Source: a marine group bacterium Sva0996 bin134
GTDB taxonomy: Bacteria > Actinomycetota > Acidimicrobiia > Acidimicrobiales > Bin134
Reading direction: 5' to 3'
NCBI GenBank assembly: GCA_002239105.1
Contig: MPNQ01000021.1
Coordinates: 1-49,636, forward strand
DNA: 49,636 bases
A program made the translations under genes and the position numbers. The notes below the pieces were generated by a model that was not told where the DNA came from, made no database searches, and saw only the letters and a list, made by a program, of their open reading frames with translations. This document shows, piece after piece, positions 25,827 to 34,376 of the stretch (position 1 is the first letter of the stretch; each line of letters opens with the position of its first letter).

Positions 25827-27104
25827 CTAGGGGCTGATGATGCGTTCGTACTGGGCATAGGGCTCCTGGATGGCTATGACCCTCATGGGGCGGCTCGCCG
25901 CGGCATGGACACCGGGGCCGAAGGTGACAGGGCCGGCAGCCAGCACCTCGCTCTCGAATCGCTCCAATTCTCTGGCCACCGCCCGGGGCTCAATGGTGCC
26001 AGCCCGCTCTACTGCCCGAACGTAGGCCTCGATGGCGTCATGGCCGGTGACGACGCGGCCGTCGCTGGCACGATGACCGGTGGCTTCGAGATAGTCGGCC
26101 AGCACCTGGCGAACTTCAGGGCTGGGGTCGGTGGACCCTGTAAATACTGAGGCGTACGAGAGCATGGTGAAGTCGCCGACGCCAGGAACCTTGCCGATCC
26201 AAGAGTCGCCGTCCATGGTGGAGTTAGCGAAGATTGGCTGGGGAATGCCCATAGCCCGAACCGGGGCCAGTATCTCGGGGGCCACCAGCCGGGTTCCGCA
26301 AAAGACAATGGCCTCGGGATTGTTGGTCGCCAACCCAGACAGGATGGGTTCGAGAAGGCCAGGATCGGTCGGCTGGTAGCGGTACAGGCCAGACACCCGG
26401 CCTCCCTGCTCCTCAAAGCTCCGTCGGAAGGCCTCGCAGACTGCCACCGCTTCAGTGCTGGTCTGGTCGATTATCACCGCTGCGGTGGTGAATCCCCGAC
26501 TGGCCACCAATGAGACCAAGAGCGAGGCTTCAGTGCTCACCGGCGTGCCCATAGAGAAGACCCGGTCTCCCAACTCCTCGGTAACCCAGGCGTCGTCGGC
26601 TCCACAGGGACTTATGACCAAGGTCCCCAAACTCTCCAGCACATCTAGGGCCGGTGCGGCATAGGCGGCATCGCACGTCATCAACAGCAGGTCAATGCCG
26701 TCCACCAGAAGCTGCTCGGCGCCGTTGCGCATGGAGGACAGCTCGGTGTGGCTATCGATGTGGCGGAGCACCACCGGCCGTCCCAGCAGTCCCCCGGCCT
26801 CGTTCAAAGCATCGATCCGAATTCGGGCGGCCTCGAGGGCGGGCTCGTCGAAGTCGGCCAGGAATCCGGAGGTGGCCATCAAAGCTCCCACCACGATGGC
26901 ATCAGCAGGCAGGGGGACCCCGTCGGGAGTGGCCGTGGGCCGCGTGGTGCTCTCGGCAATCGGCTGTCCTTCATCGTCGGTGGGCGGGGCAGGGCTAACC
27001 ACCGTCCCTTCGCTGAACAGGCCGCACCCGGTACAGGCCACCAGCACCAACACGACCAGCATCAACGCCACCAGCAATGGCGGCCGGATGCCGGGCAGAC
27101 TCAT
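25827..27104 (-). CDS. ABC-type substrate-binding lipoprotein (Leu/Ile/Val-binding-like), 425 aa
   Basis: A signal peptide is clear: LLVALMLVVLVLVACTGCGLF, quoted in part as VLVLVAC with a lipobox-like LVAC and a second cysteine three residues later. A Thr/Pro-rich linker follows, then a type I periplasmic-binding fold (VVGALMATSGFLADFDEPAL, INALNEAGGLLG-like ALNEAGGLLGRPV, and ATNNPEAIVFCGTRL). Such proteins bind amino acids, amides or short acids outside the membrane. No permease or ATPase gene is nearby, so it may work with a distant transporter or as a sensor. The ATG at 27104 overlaps the acyl-CoA dehydrogenase stop by one base. Confidence 0.85.
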   Translation of the reverse strand: MSLPGIRPPLLVALMLVVLVLVACTGCGLFSEGTVVSPAPPTDDEGQPIAESTTRPTATPDGVPLPADAIVVGALMATSGFLADFDEPALEAARIRIDALNEAGGLLGRPVVLRHIDSHTELSSMRNGAEQLLVDGIDLLLMTCDAAYAAPALDVLESLGTLVISPCGADDAWVTEELGDRVFSMGTPVSTEASLLVSLVASRGFTTAAVIIDQTSTEAVAVCEAFRRSFEEQGGRVSGLYRYQPTDPGLLEPILSGLATNNPEAIVFCGTRLVAPEILAPVRAMGIPQPIFANSTMDGDSWIGKVPGVGDFTMLSYASVFTGSTDPSPEVRQVLADYLEATGHRASDGRVVTGHDAIEAYVRAVERAGTIEPRAVARELERFESEVLAAGPVTFGPGVHAAASRPMRVIAIQEPYAQYERIISP

Positions 27105-28312
27105 CAGACCTTGAGTTCGCGGAAGGGAATGCCCTTGTCGGCTCGGGGCTCGCGGGGCAGGCCGAGTATGCGCTCGCCGATCACGTTTCGCTGGATCTCC
27201 GGAGTGCCCCCGCCGATCTTGTGGGCGAAATGGCCGACCATTTGCCATACCCAGCTGTCGTCGTTCAGCATCCCCTCCGGGCCCAACAGCTCCATGGCCG
27301 TTTGGCTGGTGTCACGAATGTGGTCACCAGAGAGGATCTTCATGATCGAAGCCTCCGGGCCGATCTCGGTGCCCTTGCTAAGCGCGGTGTACACACTCAT
27401 TCCCAGATAGCGGAGCACTTCTGATCTGATCCACGCTTCAGCCAATGACTGGCGAACCGCCGGGTCGCCAGCTTGGCCCTTCTGGCGAGCCAAATCGACT
27501 AAAGCGGAAACGTCCACGCGAGACGATTGAGCGCCAACCGCGGCGCGCTCGCTGTTCAAGGTGGTCTGGGCCACGGCCCAGCCGTTGTTGACCCCGCCGA
27601 TCACGTTCTCTATCGGGATTCGCACATCGTCCAGAAAGGTCTCGTTGAACTCTGCCCCTCCGGTTATCTGGCGCAGCGGCCGCGGGTCCAAGCCCTCGGT
27701 ATCCATCCTCACGAAGAAATAGGTGAGACCCTGGTGCTTGGGAACGTCGAGGTCGGTGCGGGCCAACAAAATGCCCCAATCGGCCAGGTGGGCATAGGAG
27801 TTCCACACCTTTTGGCCGTTCACCACGAACTCGTCGCCGTCGCGCACTGCTCTGGTCTGGAGTCCGGCCAGGTCGGAGCCGGCATTGGGCTCGCTGAAGA
27901 GCTGGGCGAACACCATCTCCCCCCGACGGATCGGGTCCAAGAAGCGATCCTTCTGCTCATCGGTGCCCCACGCCACAAGGGTTGGAGCAGCCATGTCCAA
28001 CGCGGCCATGAAGATCGACATCACGACGCCGTAAGAACCCTGCTCTTCCTCGAAAATGATGCTCTCTATGGTTGAGGCACCCCGCCCTCCGTACTCCGTC
28101 GGCCAGTGCAAACAAGCCCAGCCGTCGGCCGCCAGCCGCGCTTGCCAGGCGCGGGCTCGATCAGCCATTTCTTGCTCCTGGCGTGTATCAGCGTTCGGAG
28201 TGAACATCTCATCAAAGGCCTCGGGCGAGCCCTTGGCCGGGGCGTTGGCCGCCAGCCACTCTCGGGCCTCAGCCCGAAATGCTGCTTCTGAGGGGGTGTC
28301 GCCGAAATCCAC
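27104..28312 (-). CDS. Acyl-CoA dehydrogenase, 402 aa
   Basis: A full-length acyl-CoA dehydrogenase. The N-terminal helical domain has LHWPTEYGGRGAS. The flavin-binding middle domain has FAQLFSEPNAGSDLAGLQT and VNGQKVWNSYAHLADWGILLART (parts quoted). The C-terminal domain ends GGGTPEIQRNVIGERILGLPREP. It introduces a double bond next to a CoA thioester, passing electrons to ETF. The C-terminal wording closely resembles the partial acyl-CoA dehydrogenase at the window end. It lies between the alcohol dehydrogenase (18 nt) and the binding lipoprotein (1-nt overlap), so the three form one transcript. Confidence 0.93.
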   Translation of the reverse strand: MDFGDTPSEAAFRAEAREWLAANAPAKGSPEAFDEMFTPNADTRQEQEMADRARAWQARLAADGWACLHWPTEYGGRGASTIESIIFEEEQGSYGVVMSIFMAALDMAAPTLVAWGTDEQKDRFLDPIRRGEMVFAQLFSEPNAGSDLAGLQTRAVRDGDEFVVNGQKVWNSYAHLADWGILLARTDLDVPKHQGLTYFFVRMDTEGLDPRPLRQITGGAEFNETFLDDVRIPIENVIGGVNNGWAVAQTTLNSERAAVGAQSSRVDVSALVDLARQKGQAGDPAVRQSLAEAWIRSEVLRYLGMSVYTALSKGTEIGPEASIMKILSGDHIRDTSQTAMELLGPEGMLNDDSWVWQMVGHFAHKIGGGTPEIQRNVIGERILGLPREPRADKGIPFRELKV

Positions 28313-28330
28313 GGGGACAGGCTAAGTCGA

Positions 28331-29338
28331 TTAGGGGCGAACCAGCACTTTGCACTGGTCGGTAGGTGATTTGATGGCCTCGAATGCGTCAGGAAGTCCG
28401 TCGAGGTCCACGGTGTGGGTAATGAAGGGGGCTGGTTCGATCCGGCCCTGTTCAATCATGGCCAGGGTGTGGGCATAGTCCTGATGGCGGTAGTACACGG
28501 GGAAGGTCATGGTCAGCTCTTTGAGCGATGCGAACACCGGGATGATGGGGTCGGGTCCAGAGCAGATGCCCACCACCGCAACCCGGCCCCGATGGGCCGC
28601 CGCTTCGATGCAGGTCTGGATGATGCCCGGTTTACCCACCGCTTCCACCACCACATTGGGTGGAGATCCGGCTAGACGCTCGAAGGCCTGCGCCAGCTCC
28701 TCGGATACAGGATCGATGACACCAGTAGCTCCGAAATCGGCCGCCGATTCCCGCCGCACTACCACCGGATCGCTGACCACTACATTTCGAGCCCCCATGT
28801 GGCGAGACCACAGGGCAACGGCCAGCCCCACCGGTCCGCCCCCCACGATGAGCACGTCGTCGCCGGTGGCGATGCCCGCGGTGTCTGCCGCGTGGAGTCC
28901 GACCGCCAACGGCTCTACCAGAGCACCCACGTCGTAGCCGCATCCCTCGGGCAGGCTGAAGGTCTGGGCGCTGGACACGGTCACATACTCGGCGTAGGCC
29001 CCCGGCCGGGTGCCGGTGCCGACCATCTCCGAATGAGGGCAGTGGACCGGCAGCGTGTCCCAGCAGTGCTGGCAGTTCCCGCACCCCACCAGCGGCAAGG
29101 CGCACACCGCATCGCCGGTCTTCCAGTTCCCCACCGGGTCGGCCCCCACGGCCACCACTTCGCCGGAGAACTCGTGGCCCATGGTGTAACCGATGGGCAG
29201 GTGCTCCACCACCTTCAGATCGGAGCCGCAGATGCCGCACCCCTTGACCGCCAAAACCAGCTCTCCCGGCCCGGGCGCGGGGTCGTCGACCTCGGCCACC
29301 TCCAGCGTCCTGTCCTCGGCGATCACTGCGGCCCGCAT
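28331..29338 (-). CDS. Zinc-dependent medium-chain alcohol dehydrogenase, 335 aa
   Basis: An MDR enzyme. The catalytic-zinc site is GCGICGSDLK and GHEFSGEVVAVG. The structural-zinc lobe has CGNCQHCWDTLPVHC. The nucleotide fold is VLIVGGGPVGLAVALWSR. It oxidises secondary or polyol alcohols with NAD(P). An open extension to 29395 lies before the family start and overlaps the preceding MBL gene's tail. The ATG at 29338 starts MRAAVIAEDRTLEV, normal for the family. It is followed by the acyl-CoA dehydrogenase on the same strand. Threonine or sorbitol dehydrogenases are close relatives. Confidence 0.9.
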   Translation of the reverse strand: MRAAVIAEDRTLEVAEVDDPAPGPGELVLAVKGCGICGSDLKVVEHLPIGYTMGHEFSGEVVAVGADPVGNWKTGDAVCALPLVGCGNCQHCWDTLPVHCPHSEMVGTGTRPGAYAEYVTVSSAQTFSLPEGCGYDVGALVEPLAVGLHAADTAGIATGDDVLIVGGGPVGLAVALWSRHMGARNVVVSDPVVVRRESAADFGATGVIDPVSEELAQAFERLAGSPPNVVVEAVGKPGIIQTCIEAAAHRGRVAVVGICSGPDPIIPVFASLKELTMTFPVYYRHQDYAHTLAMIEQGRIEPAPFITHTVDLDGLPDAFEAIKSPTDQCKVLVRP

Positions 29339-29369
29339 CAGGCCCTTCCCCCGTCTATGCCCTGGGCGG

Positions 29370-30611
29370 TCATTGCCGGGCCGACTCCAGCTCACTTTCG
29401 ACTTGGGCTATCTCTGCCCGATACCACCCAGCCTCTTGGAAGTTTCGCTGGCCGTGCTCCTCGCACAGCGACTGGAGCGCGGCCAGCTTGGCGGCCAGCG
29501 CCCCGACATGGCCGGCGTCGACGGCCAGAACCATGTCCACAAGATGCAGGGCCTCCAGGCGGTCACCCGCGGCCAGGCGCTCTTCGGCCCGGGCCAAAAG
29601 GGCATCGGCCCCCGCCAAATCCACCACATCGGGGTAGACCGCTTGGGGTGGTGTGTCGTAGAGGTCCAGCACAGAGCGGTAGGTGAACCAACCGGCCAAC
29701 CCCTCCCAGATGGCCCGCACGCCCCAGTCCACCCGGCCGTACGTCTCGTGCAGGGGGGAGTCGTCGGGCAGGCTGATCTCCTTCATCAGGGTGTAGGGGT
29801 CTTTGCCCTCATTCATGCCGGCGATCACCCGGTCCCACACCCACTCCACGCCGTCGTGCATCCGGGTGAGCACCTCTCGGACCTCCTCTTTGCCCACCAC
29901 CGGCTCAAAGTGTCCGGCCAGGGCGATTTCCGGCTCCAGGTCGCGAACCTCGCGCAGCGACTCCAAGTATTGCTGGGCATCTCGGTAGGGCTCGCCCCGC
30001 AAGGTGAACAGATTGGGGAAGGCATCGATGATCGGGCCCCACAGGTCGCCCACGAAGGCGGCCCGCAATTCGGGCACCCAAACCGTGAGCCCGTCGGGGC
30101 CTTCGGCTCCGGGGGTGTGCATCACCTCGAAGGTGAGATCGCCCACCTCAAGGGTGTGGGAGCGGTCGACCACTATGTCGGCCTCGATGGGCGGGGTGGG
30201 CTCCACCCTGCCGGAGTCGGTGCGGAGGTTCATGGCCGCCCCCCACAAGATCTTGGCCCGGTCCACCCGGAACTGGGTGAGCTGGCGGTATTGCTCATCG
30301 CGCTGGAGGCAAAGGCGGTGGGCCACCACTTTGGCTCCCTCGCGCGACCAGCGCCGGTGACCGCCGATATGGTCCTCGTGGGCGTGGGTCAAAACGACGT
30401 ATCGCACCGGATTGCCGGGAACGGCCGAAAGCTGGTGGTGGAAGCGACGGGCGTCGCCGGCCAGGCCGGCATCGATCATCACGCTGCCCTCAGGAGTGGT
30501 CACCTTGTAGGCGTTGGCCGTGCCCACTGCCATCCAGATCCGGTCGGCCACCTCCACCGCGGTCTCCGGCGCGCTCACACCAATCAGGTCAGAAATCCGT
30601 TCGTCGGCCAT
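29370..30611 (-). CDS. MBL-fold hydrolase with alkyl-sulfatase-like dimerisation domain, 413 aa
   Basis: The metal motif LTHAHEDHIGGHRRW (HxHxDH) and a later MHTPGAEGPDGLTVWVP and GDLWGP give the metallo-beta-lactamase fold. ALAGHFEPVVGKEEV holds a later metal-binding histidine. From about residue 250, GWFTYRSVLDLYDTPP and the helical tail resemble the dimerisation region of SdsA/alkyl-sulfatase-type enzymes. It could hydrolyse alkyl sulfates or other esters. The full alkyl-sulfatase motif set cannot be confirmed by eye. Its ATG overlaps the VOC stop by one base. Confidence 0.83.
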   Translation of the reverse strand: MADERISDLIGVSAPETAVEVADRIWMAVGTANAYKVTTPEGSVMIDAGLAGDARRFHHQLSAVPGNPVRYVVLTHAHEDHIGGHRRWSREGAKVVAHRLCLQRDEQYRQLTQFRVDRAKILWGAAMNLRTDSGRVEPTPPIEADIVVDRSHTLEVGDLTFEVMHTPGAEGPDGLTVWVPELRAAFVGDLWGPIIDAFPNLFTLRGEPYRDAQQYLESLREVRDLEPEIALAGHFEPVVGKEEVREVLTRMHDGVEWVWDRVIAGMNEGKDPYTLMKEISLPDDSPLHETYGRVDWGVRAIWEGLAGWFTYRSVLDLYDTPPQAVYPDVVDLAGADALLARAEERLAAGDRLEALHLVDMVLAVDAGHVGALAAKLAALQSLCEEHGQRNFQEAGWYRAEIAQVESELESARQ

Positions 30612-31081
30612 CAGTCTTCAACCCAAACCCAGCGGCCCGACGGAGCCGGCACTCCCTCGGGCCGCTCCATGCACTGCACATCCAAATGAATGGGCAGAAG
30701 GTGACGCACGTAGAAGGCGTGCACAGTCACCGTGGGCATCACCAAGTCGTTGTAGCGCTTGATCTCCACCTGGGGATCTTTCTCCTGCCAGGCCTCGCAC
30801 TTGGCCAAACAGGTATCGACTTCTTCCCGGGAGTCGAAGAGCAGGCCCAGGTGGTCGAACGGCGGCGGAGCCATGGGCTCTTTGTGCTCGGCCAACAAGA
30901 TGAACTGACTGGTAGCGGGATCGGTGGACAACAGCAGAGCGGTCTGCTTGAGAATTTGGGTGTCGGTGGTGGTCCATCCGAACACATCCCCGTAGAACTC
31001 GCGCACCTTGGCTCGATAGTCGTCGGTAAGTGTTCCCAGAGGAAGCGTCAGCTCCATGTGGTTGAAGCGCATCTTGGCCAT
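30611..31081 (-). CDS. VOC-family (glyoxalase/bleomycin resistance fold) protein, 156 aa
   Basis: A vicinal-oxygen-chelate protein. RFNHMELTLPLG opens the first beta-alpha-beta-beta-beta unit, FYGDVFGWTTTDT is the typical fold segment, and PPFDHLGLLFDSREEVD opens the second with another histidine. VHAFYVRHLLPIHLDVQ follows. Metal-dependent dioxygenases, isomerases and binding proteins share this fold, and the substrate is unknown. A longer open frame to 31423 is antisense to the linker of the serine hydrolase and is rejected in favour of the ATG at 31081. It is coupled to the MBL gene. Confidence 0.85.
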   Translation of the reverse strand: MAKMRFNHMELTLPLGTLTDDYRAKVREFYGDVFGWTTTDTQILKQTALLLSTDPATSQFILLAEHKEPMAPPPFDHLGLLFDSREEVDTCLAKCEAWQEKDPQVEIKRYNDLVMPTVTVHAFYVRHLLPIHLDVQCMERPEGVPAPSGRWVWVED

Positions 31082-31102
31082 GCCGCAGCGTAGCCTGAGG
31101 CG

Positions 31103-32539
31103 ATGATGCGATCTTTTGCCTCCAAACTGTTCTGGGCCCTTCTGCTGGTTATGGCCCTGGTTGCCGGGGCCTGCGGAAACGACGACGGGGGAACCACCGA
31201 GCCTGCGCCCACGGCTGCCCCCACTGCCGAGGCCACCCCCGAGGCCACCGAGGCTCCCGCACCCACTGAAGCTCCCGCTCCTGAACCCACCCCGGCACCG
31301 GAGCCCACCCCCGAGGCCACCCCGGCACCCACCGAAGCCCCAACCCCGGAGGCCACCCCGGCACCGGAGCCCACCGCCGAGCCCACTCCGGAACCCACGG
31401 CTGCTCCCGAACCCGAGGCCCACCCATCAGGGCTGGACGTTGCCGCCATCAACGCGGCGGCGGCCGACTGGATGGAAGCTGCTGGAATTCCCGGGCTGGT
31501 ATTGGCCGTGGCCCAAGGCGACGAGGAGCCGTGGACATTCGGCTGGGGCGTGAGCGATCTCGCCACCGAAGAACCCATGACGCCGGGCGACTATGTCCGC
31601 ATCGGGTCGGTCACCAAGCCGGTCACCACCGTGGCGGTGCTGTCGATGGTGGAAGAGGGCCTCCTCGACTTGGACACTCCGGTCACCGCCTACCTGGGCG
31701 ACGACTGGTACGGGTCATACGAACACGGTCCCGACATCACCCTTCGGCACCTCATGGGCCACACCGCCGGGTTCGTGGAGTACGCCTTCGACCCGGGGTT
31801 CTTCATCCTGGCCTCGTCCCGGTTGGACGTTCCCATCGCCCCTGAGGAGATAGTGCGGTTCACCACCACTTACGGACCGGTGTCCGACTTCGAAACCGAG
31901 TACAACTACAGCACTGCCGGACATGTGGTCGCCGGGATGATCATCGAGGCGGTCACCGGCAATCCCGCCCACGTCGAGATCAGGTCCCGAGTCCTCGATC
32001 CCCTGGGCTTGGAGAACACCTATCTGCCCCCCGGCGAGTTGCCTCCCGAGCCGGTGGTCAACAGCTACAACGGCGGGCTTCTGTACACCGCTTTCAGTTC
32101 GCTGACCAGAGTTCCCGACGAAGCCCGCCACGACTACTTGGGCAACACCTACATCTCCACCAACAGCTATTCCCAGGAGCTTTTGCAAACGGCCGGCTGG
32201 ACGGGCGGGGGAATCGAGACCCTGATCGGCGACGTTCCGACGATGTTCCGAGGGCTGTTCACCGGAGGGCTCATAGGCGATGAGTCCCTGGCTGAGATGA
32301 CCTCTGCGGGGGTCAACCCCGGCTACGGGCTCGGTGTGGGGATCGACGACATCGACGGTCTGCTCGGCTATAGCCACGGTGGCGGGACGCCGGCTTTCCG
32401 CACCAGGGCGCTCTACATCCCCGAGTTGGATCTGACGCTGGCGGCCAACGCCAACGTATTGCCTCCTGATCCCGACATGGGTGAATTGATGGACGTCCTG
32501 CTCCCGATTGTGATGGAGAGCTGGGGGCTGTCCAACTGA
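31103..32539 (+). CDS. Serine hydrolase (class C beta-lactamase fold) lipoprotein with Pro/Glu/Thr linker, 478 aa
   Basis: The signal peptide ends in the lipobox VAGAC with Cys24. Residues ~33-107 are a low-complexity Pro/Thr/Glu/Ala tract (repeats of the APEPTPEAT kind), likely a cell-wall-spanning linker. The beta-lactamase-like domain has the nucleophile motif SVTK (Ser169, Lys172), a YSTAG where family members usually have YxN, and HGGG near the C-terminus. Such proteins are esterases, D-aminopeptidases or penicillin-binding relatives at the cell surface. The ATG lies 21 nt from the divergent VOC start. Its stop overlaps the ligase start (TGATG). Confidence 0.87.
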   Translation: MMRSFASKLFWALLLVMALVAGACGNDDGGTTEPAPTAAPTAEATPEATEAPAPTEAPAPEPTPAPEPTPEATPAPTEAPTPEATPAPEPTAEPTPEPTAAPEPEAHPSGLDVAAINAAAADWMEAAGIPGLVLAVAQGDEEPWTFGWGVSDLATEEPMTPGDYVRIGSVTKPVTTVAVLSMVEEGLLDLDTPVTAYLGDDWYGSYEHGPDITLRHLMGHTAGFVEYAFDPGFFILASSRLDVPIAPEEIVRFTTTYGPVSDFETEYNYSTAGHVVAGMIIEAVTGNPAHVEIRSRVLDPLGLENTYLPPGELPPEPVVNSYNGGLLYTAFSSLTRVPDEARHDYLGNTYISTNSYSQELLQTAGWTGGGIETLIGDVPTMFRGLFTGGLIGDESLAEMTSAGVNPGYGLGVGIDDIDGLLGYSHGGGTPAFRTRALYIPELDLTLAANANVLPPDPDMGELMDVLLPIVMESWGLSN

Positions 32540-34251
32540 TGACCCTCGCCGCCTGGAACGAGGCCGCGGCGCAGGTCACCTCGCCGGGCCAGCTTTTCTC
32601 CTGGTCGGTGCAGGAGTTAAACGGCGTCCCTCTGCGGATGTTCGACAACGCGCCCGATTCAATGCGGGACTTCTTTGTCGGCACCGCGGCTCACGGCGAG
32701 GCCGATTACCTGGTTTTTCGCGACGAACGGCTGTCGTATGCCGAAGCCCATCGTCAGGTGAGGGTCCTGGTCGGCTGGCTGGCTGCCAACGGTGTGGGCC
32801 AGGGCGACCGGGTGGCTATCTCCATGCGCAACTACCCCGAGTGGATCATCGCCTACTGGGCGACGGTGTCGATGGGGGCAGTGGTGGTGGGAATGAACGC
32901 CTGGTGGACCGCAGCGGAAGTGGCCTACGGCTTGGACGACAGCGCCCCGAGGGTGCTGGTGGTGGACGGCGAGCGCTGGGAGCTCCTGCAATCCCTCGAC
33001 CCCCGACCCGATGTCCCGGTGATCGTGACCCGCTGCGAGGAGGAACTGCCCGGCGACGTGATCCGATGGGCCGATACGGTGGCCGACCCCGACCCGCCCC
33101 AGCTGCCCGAGGTGACCATCGGCCCCGACGACGACCTTTGCGTGTTCTACACGTCGGGCACCACCGGGTTTCCCAAGGGAGCGGTGATGACCCACCGGGC
33201 GGCAGTACACAATGTGATGAACATGGGCTTCTACTCGGCGGCCTTGGGCTTGATCAACGAAAGGGCGCCCATCCCCCGCGACCAGCGGGATCAGCCGGCC
33301 GGTTTGGTGTGCGTGCCGCTGTTCCACGTCACCGGGTGCAACTGCTACCTGCTCCCAACCACCGCTGTGGGCGGAAAGCTGGTGCTCATGTACCGCTGGG
33401 ACGCCACCGAGGCACTGAAGCTGATCGACGCTGAGCGGCCCAGCACCCTTGCCGCGGTGCCGGCCATGTCCCGGGAGATAGTGCTGCACCCCGACTTCGA
33501 CCGATACGACACCTCCAGCCTGGGCTCGCTGGGGGGCGGAGGCTCGCCCCTACACCCCGACCTGGTGGACAAGATCGCCCGTTCGATTCCCAGCGGCAAC
33601 CCAGGAACCGGCTACGGCCTGACCGAGACCAGCGGGGTGGTCACCATGAACGTGGGGAGGATCTACGTGGACAAGCCCACTACCGTGGGTCAGCCGCTCC
33701 CCACCGTCGAGGCCAAGGTGGTGGACGACAACGGCGCTGAGCTGGCATCTGGCCAGCCAGGAGAACTGCTGGTGCGCTCGCCCATCGTCATCCGGGGCTA
33801 CATCAACAAACCTGAGGCCACCGCCGAAGCCATCGTTGACGGCTGGCTGCACACCGGGGATATCGCCACCATCGACGAAGACGGGTTCATCGCCATCGTG
33901 GACCGAGCCAAAGACCTGGTGATCCGGGGCGGAGAGAACATCGCCTGCGCCGAAGTGGAAAACGCCATCTACCAGCACGACGCCGTGGCCGAGGCCATCG
34001 TGTTCGCGGTGCCCGACGAGCGCCTCGGCGAGGTGCCCGGCGCAGCAGTGGTGCTGCTTGCGGGCCGCGAGCTCGACGCCGAAGGCCTGCGAACCCACCT
34101 CGGCGACCGCCTAGCCAGCCACAAGATCCCCACCCACATCTGGTTCCAAAAGGCCCCCCTCCCGCGCAACGCCTCCGGCAAATACCTAAAACGCCAAGTA
34201 CGCGATGAACTGCTAACCCATAGCCCAAGGGCAGTCGGGGATTCCGGGTAG
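32539..34251 (+). CDS. Acyl-CoA synthetase/AMP-dependent ligase, 570 aa
   Basis: An ANL-superfamily ligase. The P-loop A3 motif is YTSGTTGFPKGAV, A5 GYGLTETSG, A7 WLHTGDIA, A8 DRAKDLVIRGGENI, and A10 PRNASGKYLKRQV with the catalytic lysine. It activates a carboxylate as acyl-AMP and then acyl-CoA. The N-terminal ~40 residues (LFSWSVQELNGV) precede the core. Length is normal for fatty- or aryl-acid ligases. The start overlaps the serine hydrolase stop by one base, suggesting translational coupling, perhaps linking extracellular ester cleavage to activation of the acid (inference). Confidence 0.92.
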   Translation: MTLAAWNEAAAQVTSPGQLFSWSVQELNGVPLRMFDNAPDSMRDFFVGTAAHGEADYLVFRDERLSYAEAHRQVRVLVGWLAANGVGQGDRVAISMRNYPEWIIAYWATVSMGAVVVGMNAWWTAAEVAYGLDDSAPRVLVVDGERWELLQSLDPRPDVPVIVTRCEEELPGDVIRWADTVADPDPPQLPEVTIGPDDDLCVFYTSGTTGFPKGAVMTHRAAVHNVMNMGFYSAALGLINERAPIPRDQRDQPAGLVCVPLFHVTGCNCYLLPTTAVGGKLVLMYRWDATEALKLIDAERPSTLAAVPAMSREIVLHPDFDRYDTSSLGSLGGGGSPLHPDLVDKIARSIPSGNPGTGYGLTETSGVVTMNVGRIYVDKPTTVGQPLPTVEAKVVDDNGAELASGQPGELLVRSPIVIRGYINKPEATAEAIVDGWLHTGDIATIDEDGFIAIVDRAKDLVIRGGENIACAEVENAIYQHDAVAEAIVFAVPDERLGEVPGAAVVLLAGRELDAEGLRTHLGDRLASHKIPTHIWFQKAPLPRNASGKYLKRQVRDELLTHSPRAVGDSG

Positions 34252-34342
34252 GCAGGCTGGGGGGTGGCCCGGCTCAGGGCGCCCGCCGCCCGCAGGTCAC
34301 GAGGACGGCGGGCTGGGCCGGGACAGGACCCGCCAGCCTGCC
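34251..34342 (+). terminator. Large nested inverted repeat after the acyl-CoA ligase
   Basis: GGCAGGCTGG (34251-34260) pairs perfectly with CCAGCCTGCC (34333-34342). Within it CCCGGC (34268-34273) pairs with GCCGGG (34317-34322), and GCCCGCCG (34281-34288) with CGGCGGGC (34306-34313). The three nested stems together would form a long GC-rich cruciform or RNA rod just after the ligase stop. It has no U-tract. A structured terminator is the likeliest role; the next gene starts 34 nt later. Confidence 0.55.
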
Positions 34343-34376
34343 GGGGGATGGTAGAGGCCGGTAGGATCATCAACGT

